Shown here piece by piece: positions 45,723-54,590 of a DNA stretch of 64,000 nt. The DNA is from Adhaeribacter aerolatus. Lineage in GTDB: Bacteria > Bacteroidota > Bacteroidia > Cytophagales > Hymenobacteraceae. Positions within the stretch are counted from its first letter, which is position 1, and each line of letters begins with the position of its first letter. Both the position numbers and the translations under genes were made by a program. Under the pieces are notes generated by a model, which was not told the DNA's origin, did no database searches, and was given only the letters and a program-made list of their open reading frames with translations. Location of the stretch: contig NZ_BJYS01000002.1 in assembly GCF_007991635.1 (NCBI RefSeq), forward strand, positions 62,001-126,000, written 5' to 3'.

Positions 45723-47201
45723 ATGCAAAAAATTACTTTAGTTACCCTTCAACTGCTTCTCCTTTTAGCCTTTACCCGGTGCAGTAAGCCGCAGTACGCC
45801 GGGGTCGATTTGGCAAAAACCGATTACCGGCAGGAAATAACCCAATACGGCATTACCTGGACTTTTGATAAACCCGTGCAAAGCGGTCAGTTTATTACCG
45901 GCGATTGGTGGGTGGTTGGTCCTGTAACCATTACCAAAATTACCCCGGAGCCCGGTCCCATCCGGAAAGACGCTACCAAAATAAATATTAACCATTGGGG
46001 CGATACCAGCCTGAAAACCGATACGGCCATGCGCAACGGTTCTATGATTGTGCTAAAGGTAGGTACCAGACAAAGCTACGATTCCCGGTCCGGGTCGTAC
46101 AGTCCTAATGGTGTAATTAAGTTGCCCTTGCAGCTTGCACCCAACCGGTCACTAATTTCTTCTATCAGCAATACCACTTTGCCGGTCGATAATTTTGCGA
46201 AAAATTTTCTGCCGGAATCCGAAAAGAAATGTCAGACCGTAATGAAAACGGCCGCTGTTTTAACTTGCTTAGAAGCCGTTCCGCCCCGTGATGCGTTCCG
46301 GCCCCCTTATGCCGGTACCGAAAAACTAATCTTTCAGGCACGAAATATTAATTGGAAAAAATTGCCCCAACTAAAGTCCGCCGGCGAAGTGCCCTCATGG
46401 TCAGAATTTGAACGTTATTTCCAGCGGCCTTGGCTGGACCACCTCATGAGCTGGGAACAGCAGGAACTGGTGCCCAACGAAAACGGACCTAATTATGGTC
46501 GTGAACACGCCCGCCTGGTTTCGATGGCTAGTTTAATGCTGTTGCTGGATGTACCGCAGGCGCAAAAAGAAAAATTAGCCATAGGTTTAATTCAACGGGG
46601 CATTGATTTGTACGGGTTAGCCCAGGTGGGCGGGTACTGGAACGAAGGCGGCGGCCATTCGAGCGGCCGCAAGTGGCCAATATTATTTGCCAGCCTGATG
46701 CTCGATAACCCCACGCTTACGCAACTGCCCGAAACCGCCTTTTTCCACGAAGATACCCAAACCTACTACGGCAAAGGCTGGTTTGGACAAAACGCGCTTT
46801 ATTGGATGGTGATGCACCACGGCAAGCGCGACCACTACGAAGAGAAACCGCCAGAACAATGGGAGAAATGGGATAAAACTTCCGAGAGCTACCGCTTGTG
46901 CTGCAATGCCGTCGCCTGGACCGGAACTGCCCTCGCAGCGCGGTACCTAAAAGCCATAAAAGGTTGGAACCACGATGCGCATTTTGATTACATCGATCGG
47001 TGGATGCGATTGGACGATCCGTATGCCAATGCGCGCGGTACTCATCCGCGCCCCAAAGCCGAAACTACCACTTTCGATCCGTTTGTAACCGCTATGTGGC
47101 GGGCCCACCGTGAAAATGCACCAGCGCAGGAAATGGCCGGTAATCCGCGGATGTGGGTCTGGCAAGGCAACAAAGGTAACTGGGTTCCCAATCCGCAATA
47201 A
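45723..47201 (+). CDS. Unrecognised lipoprotein of the PUL
   Basis: 492 residues; lipoprotein signal ending LLLLLAFTRC (Cys20). The N-terminal ~130 residues are beta-rich (YGITWTFDKPVQSGQFITGDWWVVGPVTITKI). The rest is largely helical with aromatic, acidic and His-rich blocks: SWSEFERYFQRPWLDHLMSW, NYGREHARLVSMASLMLLLD, YWNEGGGHSSGRKWPILFASLML, QNALYWMVMHHGKRDHYEEKPPE, YRLCCNAVAWTGTALAARYL. The alternating helical pattern would suit an alpha/alpha toroid, and the conserved-looking N-H-Y-R-E-H residues could serve an active site. I do not recognise a named family. Placement between lyase genes suggests a role in glycan cleavage or binding. Confidence 0.7.
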   Translation: MQKITLVTLQLLLLLAFTRCSKPQYAGVDLAKTDYRQEITQYGITWTFDKPVQSGQFITGDWWVVGPVTITKITPEPGPIRKDATKININHWGDTSLKTDTAMRNGSMIVLKVGTRQSYDSRSGSYSPNGVIKLPLQLAPNRSLISSISNTTLPVDNFAKNFLPESEKKCQTVMKTAAVLTCLEAVPPRDAFRPPYAGTEKLIFQARNINWKKLPQLKSAGEVPSWSEFERYFQRPWLDHLMSWEQQELVPNENGPNYGREHARLVSMASLMLLLDVPQAQKEKLAIGLIQRGIDLYGLAQVGGYWNEGGGHSSGRKWPILFASLMLDNPTLTQLPETAFFHEDTQTYYGKGWFGQNALYWMVMHHGKRDHYEEKPPEQWEKWDKTSESYRLCCNAVAWTGTALAARYLKAIKGWNHDAHFDYIDRWMRLDDPYANARGTHPRPKAETTTFDPFVTAMWRAHRENAPAQEMAGNPRMWVWQGNKGNWVPNPQ

Positions 47202-47253
47202 TTAATTAAGCTGCTAACCAATCCGAATTACAATACCAACTAAATTTTTCCAA

Positions 47254-49158
47254 ATGAAATTATTCCACCACTTAATGAATGCCCTGGCCGTTTTGCTGCT
47301 GCTTACCACTTCGGTAGCAGCGCAAACCGGGCCTATCACCACCAACACCAAACTTCCGGCACACCCGCGTATATTATTGCTAGGAGGCGAAGAAGCCACT
47401 ATCCGGAAAACCATTTCGGCCGATAAAACCTGGGAGAAAATGCACCAGGCTATTTTGGCCGAAAGCGATAATTTACTGGATAAACCTCCGGTAGAAAGAA
47501 TTCAGATTGGCCGCCGCTTACTCGATAAATCGCGGGAAGCTTTGCGGCGGATATTCTTTTTGTCGTACGCCTATCGCTTAAGCCAGCAACCAAAATATCT
47601 AGCCCGGGCCGAAAAGGAAATGGTTGCCATTGCGGGTTTTAGCGACTGGAATCCTTCGCACTTTCTGGATGTAGCCGAAATGACCATGGCTATGGCCATT
47701 GGTTACGACTGGCTGCATCAAAATTTATCGTCAACTGCCAAAGCTTCTATAAAAGAAGCCATCCTGAAAAAGGGACTGGAACCTTCCATGAACCCCAAGC
47801 ACAACAGTTGGCTGAAAGTTACCCACAACTGGAATCAGGTTTGTAATGCCGGCATGGCCTACGGTGCCTTAGCTATTTACGAAGATCAGCCCGAACTGGC
47901 CCGCAATATTATTAACCGCGCCATCGAAACCATTGTGTTGCCCATGAAAGATTATAGTCCAGGGGGCGCTTACCCCGAAGGTTACGGTTATTGGGGCTAC
48001 GGCACCAGCTTTAACGTGATGTTTAACAGTGCCATTGAGAAAGCCTTTGGGCAGGATTTTGGTTTGAACAGCCAGCCTGGTTTTCTGCAGACGGCCGGTT
48101 ACCTGCAAAACATGACGGGCCCATCGGGTAGCTCTTTTAACTATTCCGATGCTGGTACCGGTGGCGGTTTGCAGCCTGCCATGTTCTGGTTTGCCAATAA
48201 ATTAAAAGACCCATCGGTGTTATGGGTAGAGCGCAGCCGCTTGCAAAATGAGGAGGCGAGCAGACACGTAAGAGATCGCTTGTTGCCGGCCATTATGATC
48301 TGGAGCAATGGCCAAAGCATTCTAAATATTCCAACCCCAACAGAGAAAGTCTGGGCCGGTGCGGGCAGTATGCCGGTGGCGCTCATGCGCACTTCCTGGA
48401 CCGACCCCAACGCTATTTACGTGGGTTTCAAAGGCGGTTCGGCATCGGTAAACCACGCCCACATGGACATTGGATCATTTGTAATGGAAGCTAATGGCGT
48501 ACGCTGGGCCATGGACTTCGGCATGCAAGGTTACGAATCGCTGGAATCAAAAGGCATTCAATTATTTGGCCGCACCCAGGATGCGCAACGCTGGGAAGTT
48601 TTCCGGTACACCAACCGGGTGCATAATACGCTTACTGTAAACAACGAACTGCAACGGGTAGCTGGCAAAGCGCCTATTACGGGTTTCTCCAAAGCACCGG
48701 CCTTTATGAGTGCCACTACCGATATGAGCACCGTTTACGAAGGTTCGCTGGCCAAAGCAAACCGGGGAATTGCCATCGTGGACCAAGCGTATGTTGTGGT
48801 ACGCGACGAATTGGAAACTATGCCCCAGGCCAGCACTATTCGTTGGACTATGTTAACGCCAGCCCAGGTAAAAATAACCGGCAAAAACCGCGCGGAGCTA
48901 ACCCAAAACGGTAAAAAGATGATTTTGCAGGTGCAGGAACCGGCGCAAATAACCATGAAAACCTGGTCTACCGATCCTCCTAAAGACTACGATGCACCTA
49001 ACCCCGGCACCACTTTAGTCGGTTTCGAAGCCAAAATGCCGGCCCAAACCAAAGGTGCCCTTACAGTTTTGTTAATTCCGGAAAACGCCGAGAAGAAAGC
49101 AACCAATAAAGTGCATCCATTGGCCCACTGGCCAAAATCGCCGCTGCCTGGTAAGTAG
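47254..49158 (+). CDS. Heparinase II/III-family protein 1
   Basis: 634 residues with a signal peptide (LLLLTTSVAAQ). An N-terminal alpha/alpha-toroid spans ~25-370 (HPRILLLGGEEATIRKTI, FLSYAYRLSQQPKYLARAEKEMVAIAGFSDWNPSHFLDVAEMTMAMAIGYDWL, VTHNWNQVCNAGMAYGALAIY, PEGYGYWGYGTSFNV). The following beta-sandwich carries SASVNHAHMDIGSFVMEANGVRWAMDFG, the His-containing block of PF07940 lyases. These enzymes cleave uronic-acid polysaccharides by beta-elimination. It starts 53 bases after 45723-47201, likely cotranscribed. It is distinct from the second heparinase-like protein at 54591. Substrate not determined. Confidence 0.88.
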   Translation: MKLFHHLMNALAVLLLLTTSVAAQTGPITTNTKLPAHPRILLLGGEEATIRKTISADKTWEKMHQAILAESDNLLDKPPVERIQIGRRLLDKSREALRRIFFLSYAYRLSQQPKYLARAEKEMVAIAGFSDWNPSHFLDVAEMTMAMAIGYDWLHQNLSSTAKASIKEAILKKGLEPSMNPKHNSWLKVTHNWNQVCNAGMAYGALAIYEDQPELARNIINRAIETIVLPMKDYSPGGAYPEGYGYWGYGTSFNVMFNSAIEKAFGQDFGLNSQPGFLQTAGYLQNMTGPSGSSFNYSDAGTGGGLQPAMFWFANKLKDPSVLWVERSRLQNEEASRHVRDRLLPAIMIWSNGQSILNIPTPTEKVWAGAGSMPVALMRTSWTDPNAIYVGFKGGSASVNHAHMDIGSFVMEANGVRWAMDFGMQGYESLESKGIQLFGRTQDAQRWEVFRYTNRVHNTLTVNNELQRVAGKAPITGFSKAPAFMSATTDMSTVYEGSLAKANRGIAIVDQAYVVVRDELETMPQASTIRWTMLTPAQVKITGKNRAELTQNGKKMILQVQEPAQITMKTWSTDPPKDYDAPNPGTTLVGFEAKMPAQTKGALTVLLIPENAEKKATNKVHPLAHWPKSPLPGK

Positions 49159-49203
49159 TGGTATGGAGTACGGGATTGGTAAAATTCTATAAGGCTTTTG
49201 AAC

Positions 49204-49274
49204 CCACATTTGTCATTCAGGAGGAACCTATTTAGCAGATAGCCAAAAAGTTTCCTCCTGAACGACAAATGTGG
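49204..49274. repeat. Long near-perfect inverted repeat
   Basis: Arms 49204-49226 and 49252-49274 pair over 23 positions with one mismatch (CCACATTTGTC and TTCAGGAGGAA blocks), around a 25-base loop. It sits 46 bases after the heparinase gene. Either a dispersed palindromic element or a processing/termination hairpin; no second copy was seen in the window. Confidence 0.75.
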
Positions 49275-49397
49275 ATTGCTTAAACTTATCCTCTAAAAAT
49301 TTTGAGTAGTAATTAAACCGCTCCTAATAAATTCAGGGGTAATATTTTCATAAAACCTGAGCCTACTTAACAGGCAATAAATTTTAAATTAACTCAA

Positions 49398-50477
49398 ATG
49401 CGAAGTGTACGCCTATTAATTATTTTCTTCTGTCTTGCTTTACAGCAATCGGCAATTGCTTATGAGCATCCGGGCGGCATGCACCCGAAGAAGCAGATTG
49501 ACTTTGTAAAGAAAAAAATCAAACAAAAAGAGCAGCCTTACTACCAGGCTTATCAGGTATTAATAGCCGAAGCGGATTCGGCGTTACAGGCAGAAGACCA
49601 TGCCTTGGCCGATTTTAATGTGCCGGGCTATTACCGCGATGCGCTTGCCCACCGGACCAACTCCAAAAGTTTACAGACCGATGCTTTTAATGCTTACGCT
49701 TGTGCCCTGGCTTACCAGTTAAGCGGTAAAAAAAAGTATGCCGATAAATCGCTGGATTTTTTAATGGCCTGGGCAAACAAGAATACAAAATATTCGAATG
49801 CCGACGGCAGCCTGGTAATGGCTTACTCCGGTACGGCCATGATTATTTCGGCCGAACTCCTCTATAACTACAAAGGCTGGCAGAAAAAGGATAAAGAGCA
49901 ATTTATGGGCTGGGCCAAAAACGTTTACCGGAAATCGGCCGACGAAATCCGCAACCGCAAAAACAACTGGGCCGATTGGGGCCGGCTGGGCTCTATTCTC
50001 ACGGCTTATCTGCTCGACGACAAAGCAGAAGTGGCCGAAAATATCCGGTTAATAAAAAGCGACTTGTTTCATAAAATTGCGCCCGACGGGCACATGCCCG
50101 AAGAAGTTAAGCGCGAGGCCAATGGCATTTGGTATACCTACTTTTCCCTGGCTCCTATTACGGCTGCGAGCTGGGTAGCCTACCAGGCCGATGGCACCAA
50201 TTTGTTTACTTACCAGGAAAACGGCCGCTCCATTAAAACCGCGCTGGATTACATGCTTTACCACAGCCAGCATCCCGACGAGTGGAAGTGGTTCCAAAAT
50301 CCGCACCCCGGCAAACCTGGTTCCTGGCCCGGCAACTTACTGGAGGCCATGTACCCGATTTATAAAGAAGAAAAGTACAACGCCTATGTAAAAGAGGCAC
50401 GGCCGCTGTATTACCCCACGCACCATTTCGCCTGGACTTTCCCCACGCTCATGAAACCCTTTTTAACTTTTGATTAA
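49398..50477 (+). CDS. Alginate-lyase-family protein
   Basis: 359 residues with a signal peptide (LLIIFFCLALQQSAIA). The alginate lyase domain (PF05426 type, all-helical) spans ~20-330: HPGGMHPKKQIDFVKKKIKQKEQPYYQAY, TDAFNAYACALAYQLSGKKKYADKSLDFLMAW, SGTAMIISAELLYNYKGW, NRKNNWADWGRLGSILTAYLLDD and DGHMPEEVKREANGIWYTYFSL. Length is right for a single-domain enzyme. Members cleave alginate, but relatives act on other uronate polymers, so alginate specificity is not assured. Flanked by an inverted repeat upstream and a MITE-like element downstream. Confidence 0.85.
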   Translation: MRSVRLLIIFFCLALQQSAIAYEHPGGMHPKKQIDFVKKKIKQKEQPYYQAYQVLIAEADSALQAEDHALADFNVPGYYRDALAHRTNSKSLQTDAFNAYACALAYQLSGKKKYADKSLDFLMAWANKNTKYSNADGSLVMAYSGTAMIISAELLYNYKGWQKKDKEQFMGWAKNVYRKSADEIRNRKNNWADWGRLGSILTAYLLDDKAEVAENIRLIKSDLFHKIAPDGHMPEEVKREANGIWYTYFSLAPITAASWVAYQADGTNLFTYQENGRSIKTALDYMLYHSQHPDEWKWFQNPHPGKPGSWPGNLLEAMYPIYKEEKYNAYVKEARPLYYPTHHFAWTFPTLMKPFLTFD

Positions 50478-50544
50478 AGCGAGCCGATAAGTAATATTTA
50501 TAACCTAATGCCCTATAAATAAGTCGATTAATATATATTGAAAG

Positions 50545-50704
50545 CTCCCCTCCTGTTTTAGGTTACCATTAGGACACTTGTTTTATAAACTGCTTATTAT
50601 CAACATTTTACAAAATATTTCAGTATTTTATAACTAATTGAAAACCAGTTTTTTACACAACATGTGTCCTAATGGTAGCCTGTTTTAGGAGGGGTAGGGG
50701 TGGT
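50545..50704. repeat. GC-rich dispersed repeat (locus 3), split by an insertion
   Basis: Left part CTCCCCTCCTGTTTTAGG (50545-50562) and right part CCTGTTTTAGGAGGGG then TAGGGGTGG (50680-50704). Joining them at the shared CCTGTTTTAGG gives a continuous repeat of the same family as 23434-23487 and 45471-45500. Confidence 0.6.
50561..50682. mobile_element. MITE-like element (~120 bp)
   Basis: Terminal inverted repeats TACCATTAGGACAC (50564-50577) and GTGTCCTAATGGTA (50665-50678) are exact complements and can be extended by a few bases with one mismatch. The interior is AT-rich and non-coding. The directly repeated CCTGTTTTAGG on both sides looks like a target-site duplication within the GC-rich repeat; its exact length (5 to 11) is ambiguous. 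Confidence 0.6.
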
Positions 50705-50799
50705 AAATTTCTAAATCAATTATTCATCTAAATATTTCTCGCCACTTATTTATTAGTCAGGTTTAGCTACTTCTTGCTCCAATACTCTGTTTATCCGCC

Positions 50800-53022
50800 A
50801 TGAATTATAAATCTGTTTGCCTGTTAAGTTTTTACTGCTATGTTTATTTATTGCCTTTAGGGGCAGTTGCGCACAATAAATCAGAAATTTTAAAATCTAA
50901 TACAGAAAATATTGCCCCTGATAAAACTGCCAATGCTGATCTGGAAAAAATCCGCACCCGGATTATCGAGGATTTGCTGGAGCCCGCCGTTAAGGAAGGC
51001 GAAATAACTCAACTAATCAAAACCATAAAGCCGGATGGCAGTTGGCCGAATATTAATTATCAGGATGTATCGCGTACCGGTTTTCAGCACAGCGAGCATT
51101 TGCAAAATATGCTGGATATGGGTCGCGCGCTCAAGAAGCCGGGTTCTAAATTCCAGGGAAATCCCGAACTGAAAAAGGCGGTTTCGGCGGCGCTGGATTT
51201 CTGGCTGAAGCACGATTTTATTTGCGATAACTGGTGGTGGAACGAAATGGGTACGCCCGGCCACATGATTAATATTTTGCTGGTGCTGGATACCGATTTA
51301 ACCCCAACCCAGCGCGAGAAAGGTTTAAAAATTGCGAACCGCGCCAGCCTGGAAGCTTTTGGAGCGCGGCCGGGCGGCGACCTGATTCAAATAGCGGCCA
51401 TGCTAGGTAAACAAGGTTTATTCGCCCGCGACGAGCAGGTTGTGGAAAAGGTAGTGCGGGTAATGGCAGATGAAATAAAAGTTACGACCGGTAGGGGGCT
51501 TAAGCCGGATTTAAGTTTTCACCATCGCACCGATAATGTAATATCTACTTTGTCTTACGGCACTGGTTACGCCAGCTCGTTTGCGTACTGGGCCGTAAAA
51601 ATTGCGGGTACCAAATACACCTTACCCGAATCGGCCATGAAATTGCTCGTCGATTATTTTCTCGATGGTATTTGTCAATCGATGGTGTACGGCCGGTACC
51701 CGGATCTGGGCGCCAAAAACCGTGATTTATCCCGCAAAGATATTCTTAGCCCGGCCAGCGCCGAATTAGCGCAAAACTTATTGCTAGCCTCGAACTACCG
51801 CCGCGACGAACTGGCGGATATTGTTAAAATCCGCCAAGGCGAAATAAAACCAAATTTAGCGCGGACCCACTTTTTCTGGCATTCCGAATATTTTACCCAC
51901 CAGCGACCCAACTATTTCGCTTCGGTCCGGATGCATTCGAGCCGCGGGAATAACATGGAAGAACCACACAACGAGGAGGGCCTGAAAAACCACCATTTCG
52001 CCGATGGCTCTAATTTTATTTCCCGCACGGGCCAGGAATATTTTAATATTTTCCCGGTGTGGGATTGGCAAAAAATACCCGGTACTACGGTGGTGCAGAA
52101 ACCCGCTTTGCCGCACTGGAAGCAAATTGCCAAGAAAGGAAAATCTGATTTTGTAGGCGGGGTAACCGATGGCAACCTGGGTGCCGCGGCCATTGATTTA
52201 ACCAGCGTACACGACCCGCTAAAAGCCCGCAAAGCCTGGTTTTTCTTCGAGAACGAATACGTTTGCCTGGGCGCCGGTATTACTGCCGAAGCCGATTACC
52301 CGGTAGCCACCACCCTGAACCAAAGTTTGCTGAACCAGCAGGTAACGGTAAAACGCAATAACCAGAAAGAAACTCTGCCATCAGGTGAACACACACTAGA
52401 TAAAGTTTCGTGGGTGGCCCACGATAATATTGCCTATATTTTTCCGACCCCCACGGCACTGCACCTGAAAAACAATACCGCTACCGGTAACTGGCGCGAA
52501 ATCAACCATCATACCTGGGCTACTACTAAAGAAGTAAAAAAAGACGTGTTTAAGGTGTGGCTCGACCACGGCATCAAGCCGCAAAATGCTAGCTACGCTT
52601 ATATTGTAGTACCCAATCTGGCAGCTGCCCAGGTAGAAGCTTACCGCAAAAAAGCTCCCTTAGAAATATTGGCAAATACCCCCGAATTGCAGGCGGTAAA
52701 TAATAAAGCTACTAATGTAAGCCAAATCGTATTTTACCAGCCCGGCAAAATAAATATCTCTAAAGGTCTAACGCTTACCGCCCAAAGTCCTTGTATGGTG
52801 ATGGTCCAGACAGGTAAAAACGGTATCCAAAAATTAACGGTATCTGACCCTTCGCGCAAGTTACAATCGCTACAACTAAATATTACCAGCCGCTTTGAAG
52901 GAACCGGTGACAACTGGCAAGCTAATTGGCAAGGCAAAAAAGAAGGTACTACCATACAAGTTAAGTTGCCGGCGGACGGCCTGGCCGGACAAAGTATGGT
53001 TTTGGAAGCTAAAAACAAATAA
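50800..53022 (+). CDS. Polysaccharide lyase, PL8-like
   Basis: 740 residues with a signal peptide (SFYCYVYLLPLGAVA). Residues ~45-390 form a helical toroid with the marks of PL8-type enzymes: HDFICDNWWWNEMGTPGHMINILLVL (cf. NWW..E.G.P), DLSFHHRTDNVISTLSYGTGYASSFAYWA with candidate catalytic His241/His242 and Tyr253/Tyr257, and YFLDGICQSMVYGRYPD. The C-terminal beta-sandwich domains hold ARTHFFWHSEYFTHQRPNYFASVRMHSSR, NIFPVWDWQKIPGTTV and KAWFFFENEYVCLGAGI. PL8 members cleave hyaluronan, chondroitin or xanthan by beta-elimination; the spacing of His and Tyr is longer than in the classical enzymes, so specificity is open. Ends 26 bases before the next gene. Confidence 0.82.
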   Translation: MNYKSVCLLSFYCYVYLLPLGAVAHNKSEILKSNTENIAPDKTANADLEKIRTRIIEDLLEPAVKEGEITQLIKTIKPDGSWPNINYQDVSRTGFQHSEHLQNMLDMGRALKKPGSKFQGNPELKKAVSAALDFWLKHDFICDNWWWNEMGTPGHMINILLVLDTDLTPTQREKGLKIANRASLEAFGARPGGDLIQIAAMLGKQGLFARDEQVVEKVVRVMADEIKVTTGRGLKPDLSFHHRTDNVISTLSYGTGYASSFAYWAVKIAGTKYTLPESAMKLLVDYFLDGICQSMVYGRYPDLGAKNRDLSRKDILSPASAELAQNLLLASNYRRDELADIVKIRQGEIKPNLARTHFFWHSEYFTHQRPNYFASVRMHSSRGNNMEEPHNEEGLKNHHFADGSNFISRTGQEYFNIFPVWDWQKIPGTTVVQKPALPHWKQIAKKGKSDFVGGVTDGNLGAAAIDLTSVHDPLKARKAWFFFENEYVCLGAGITAEADYPVATTLNQSLLNQQVTVKRNNQKETLPSGEHTLDKVSWVAHDNIAYIFPTPTALHLKNNTATGNWREINHHTWATTKEVKKDVFKVWLDHGIKPQNASYAYIVVPNLAAAQVEAYRKKAPLEILANTPELQAVNNKATNVSQIVFYQPGKINISKGLTLTAQSPCMVMVQTGKNGIQKLTVSDPSRKLQSLQLNITSRFEGTGDNWQANWQGKKEGTTIQVKLPADGLAGQSMVLEAKNK

Positions 53023-53047
53023 GCAGGTGGTAGCAAGAAAGTACAAA

Positions 53048-54430
53048 ATGGATAAACTTAAAAGCTGGCGTTATGCCTTAGTTGGGCTGTTCGTACTGCT
53101 GATTTCAGTAGGAGCGGAGGCGCAAATTAAACGGGCCGATGGGTACAAGGGCATCTGGTTTACGCTGGGGCAGTTTTCGGAGTACGGCGATAAATATTCC
53201 GGTGGTTTGGGTACTTATACCGCTAACCATATTCCGGTAGCTATTTATGCCCCTGCCGTGAAAAAAACTTTTTTCGTGTACGGCGGCACCACCCAGCAGA
53301 ACGAAAAACACCTGCTCATTATGCTGTCTTACTACGATCACCGGAAAGGCATAGTGCCTAAACCCGTAATTGTTTATGATAAAATGGGCGTAGACGACCC
53401 CCACGACAATGCTTCGCTTTCCATTGATGAAAAAGGGTATATCTGGGTATTTGTGAGCGGCCGGAATACTGCGCGGTTAGGGTTAATCTTCAAAAGCCGT
53501 GAGCCTTACGAGATTGATGCTTTCGATAAAATATACGAGGATGATATGACTTACCCGCAGCCCTGGTGGGTGCCCGATAAAGGGTTTATCCATATGTTTA
53601 CCCGCTACACCAAAGGCCGGGAACTGTATTTTGCCACCAGTCCGGATGGGAAAACCTGGGCCCCTGCCCAAAAGCTGGCGGGCATGGGCGGCCATTACCA
53701 GCTTACCAACCGGCACGGGAATAAACTGGTTTCGGTGTTTAATTACCATCCCGGCGGCAACGTAGATAAGCGTACCAATATTTACCTGGTGCAAACTGAA
53801 GATATGGGCCAAACCTGGAAAACCATATCGGGTAAATCAGTTACTATTCCTTTAGCCGATCCGCAGTACGAAGCTATCGTAAAAGATTACCAGGCCGAAG
53901 GCAAACTGGTTTATCTGAACGATCTGAACTTCGATGAAAACGGCAACCCGGTAATATTAGCCGTCGTGAGCCGCCACTTTCAGCCCGGCCCCAAAGGCGA
54001 CCCACACGAGTGGGTAATTATTTCCCGGGAAAACGAAGAATGGCAATTCCGGAAAGTCTGTGAATCGACGCACAATTACGACATGGGCTCGCTTTACATC
54101 AACGGCGACCATTGGGAAATCATTGGCCCCACCGAGCCAGGACCGCAGCGGTACGGCACCGGCGGCGAAATGGCTTTGTGGGTAAGTAAAGATGGTGGCA
54201 AAACCTGGAAGAAGCAGCGGCAAATTACCCAAAACAGCCCGCGTAATCACTCGTATGCCCGTCGCCCGGTAAATGCCCATCCTGGTTTTTACGCTTTCTG
54301 GGCCGATGGCAACGCCGATAAATTCTCGGAATCGAAGTTATATTTCACGAATAAGAAAGGAAATAAAGTATGGGAACTGCCTTACCAAATGGAACAGGAT
54401 TTTGCCAAACCCAAAAGGTTAAAAAGATGA
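53048..54430 (+). CDS. BNR_4 (seven-bladed propeller) protein, possible lyase
   Basis: 460 residues from the ATG at 53048, which starts a signal peptide (YALVGLFVLLISVGAEA); a longer frame from 52895 overlaps the previous gene and is not used. The mature protein is a BNR_4-type beta-propeller: YKGIWFTLGQFSEYGDKYSGGLGTYTANHIPVAIYAP, VYGGTTQQNEKHLLIMLSYYDH, DPHDNASLSIDEKGYIWVF, LYFATSPDGKTWAPAQKL, and EMALWVSKDGGKTWKK. PL24 and PL25 ulvan lyases have this fold, and other relatives act on rhamnose/uronate polymers, so a lyase role fits the neighbours. His and Tyr residues are frequent but I cannot assign the active site. Confidence 0.82.
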   Translation: MDKLKSWRYALVGLFVLLISVGAEAQIKRADGYKGIWFTLGQFSEYGDKYSGGLGTYTANHIPVAIYAPAVKKTFFVYGGTTQQNEKHLLIMLSYYDHRKGIVPKPVIVYDKMGVDDPHDNASLSIDEKGYIWVFVSGRNTARLGLIFKSREPYEIDAFDKIYEDDMTYPQPWWVPDKGFIHMFTRYTKGRELYFATSPDGKTWAPAQKLAGMGGHYQLTNRHGNKLVSVFNYHPGGNVDKRTNIYLVQTEDMGQTWKTISGKSVTIPLADPQYEAIVKDYQAEGKLVYLNDLNFDENGNPVILAVVSRHFQPGPKGDPHEWVIISRENEEWQFRKVCESTHNYDMGSLYINGDHWEIIGPTEPGPQRYGTGGEMALWVSKDGGKTWKKQRQITQNSPRNHSYARRPVNAHPGFYAFWADGNADKFSESKLYFTNKKGNKVWELPYQMEQDFAKPKRLKR

Positions 54431-54590
54431 AGCTATCTAATGAAATATTATTCTCTGTTAAAGAGCCCTTTCCTCAGTTGGTGTCCTCACAGCCCTTGGT
54501 GAGCGGAATCTAATATCCAACGTCTAGCTACCAACGTCCAATAAAAATATTCACCACAAATAATTGAATCAACCAAACTTAAAGTTTCAC

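Larger units (their letters stand above)
50478..50799. other. Spacer with a repeat interrupted by a MITE-like element
   Basis: No gene. Most of it is the GC-rich repeat and the inserted element described at 50561-50682; the last ~90 bases are AT-rich and may carry a promoter for 50800. Confidence 0.6.

Noticed and set aside
52895-53047. N-terminal extension of the BNR_4 gene from a TTG
   Set aside because: It overlaps the PL8-like gene in another frame and would bury the signal peptide that starts at 53048.
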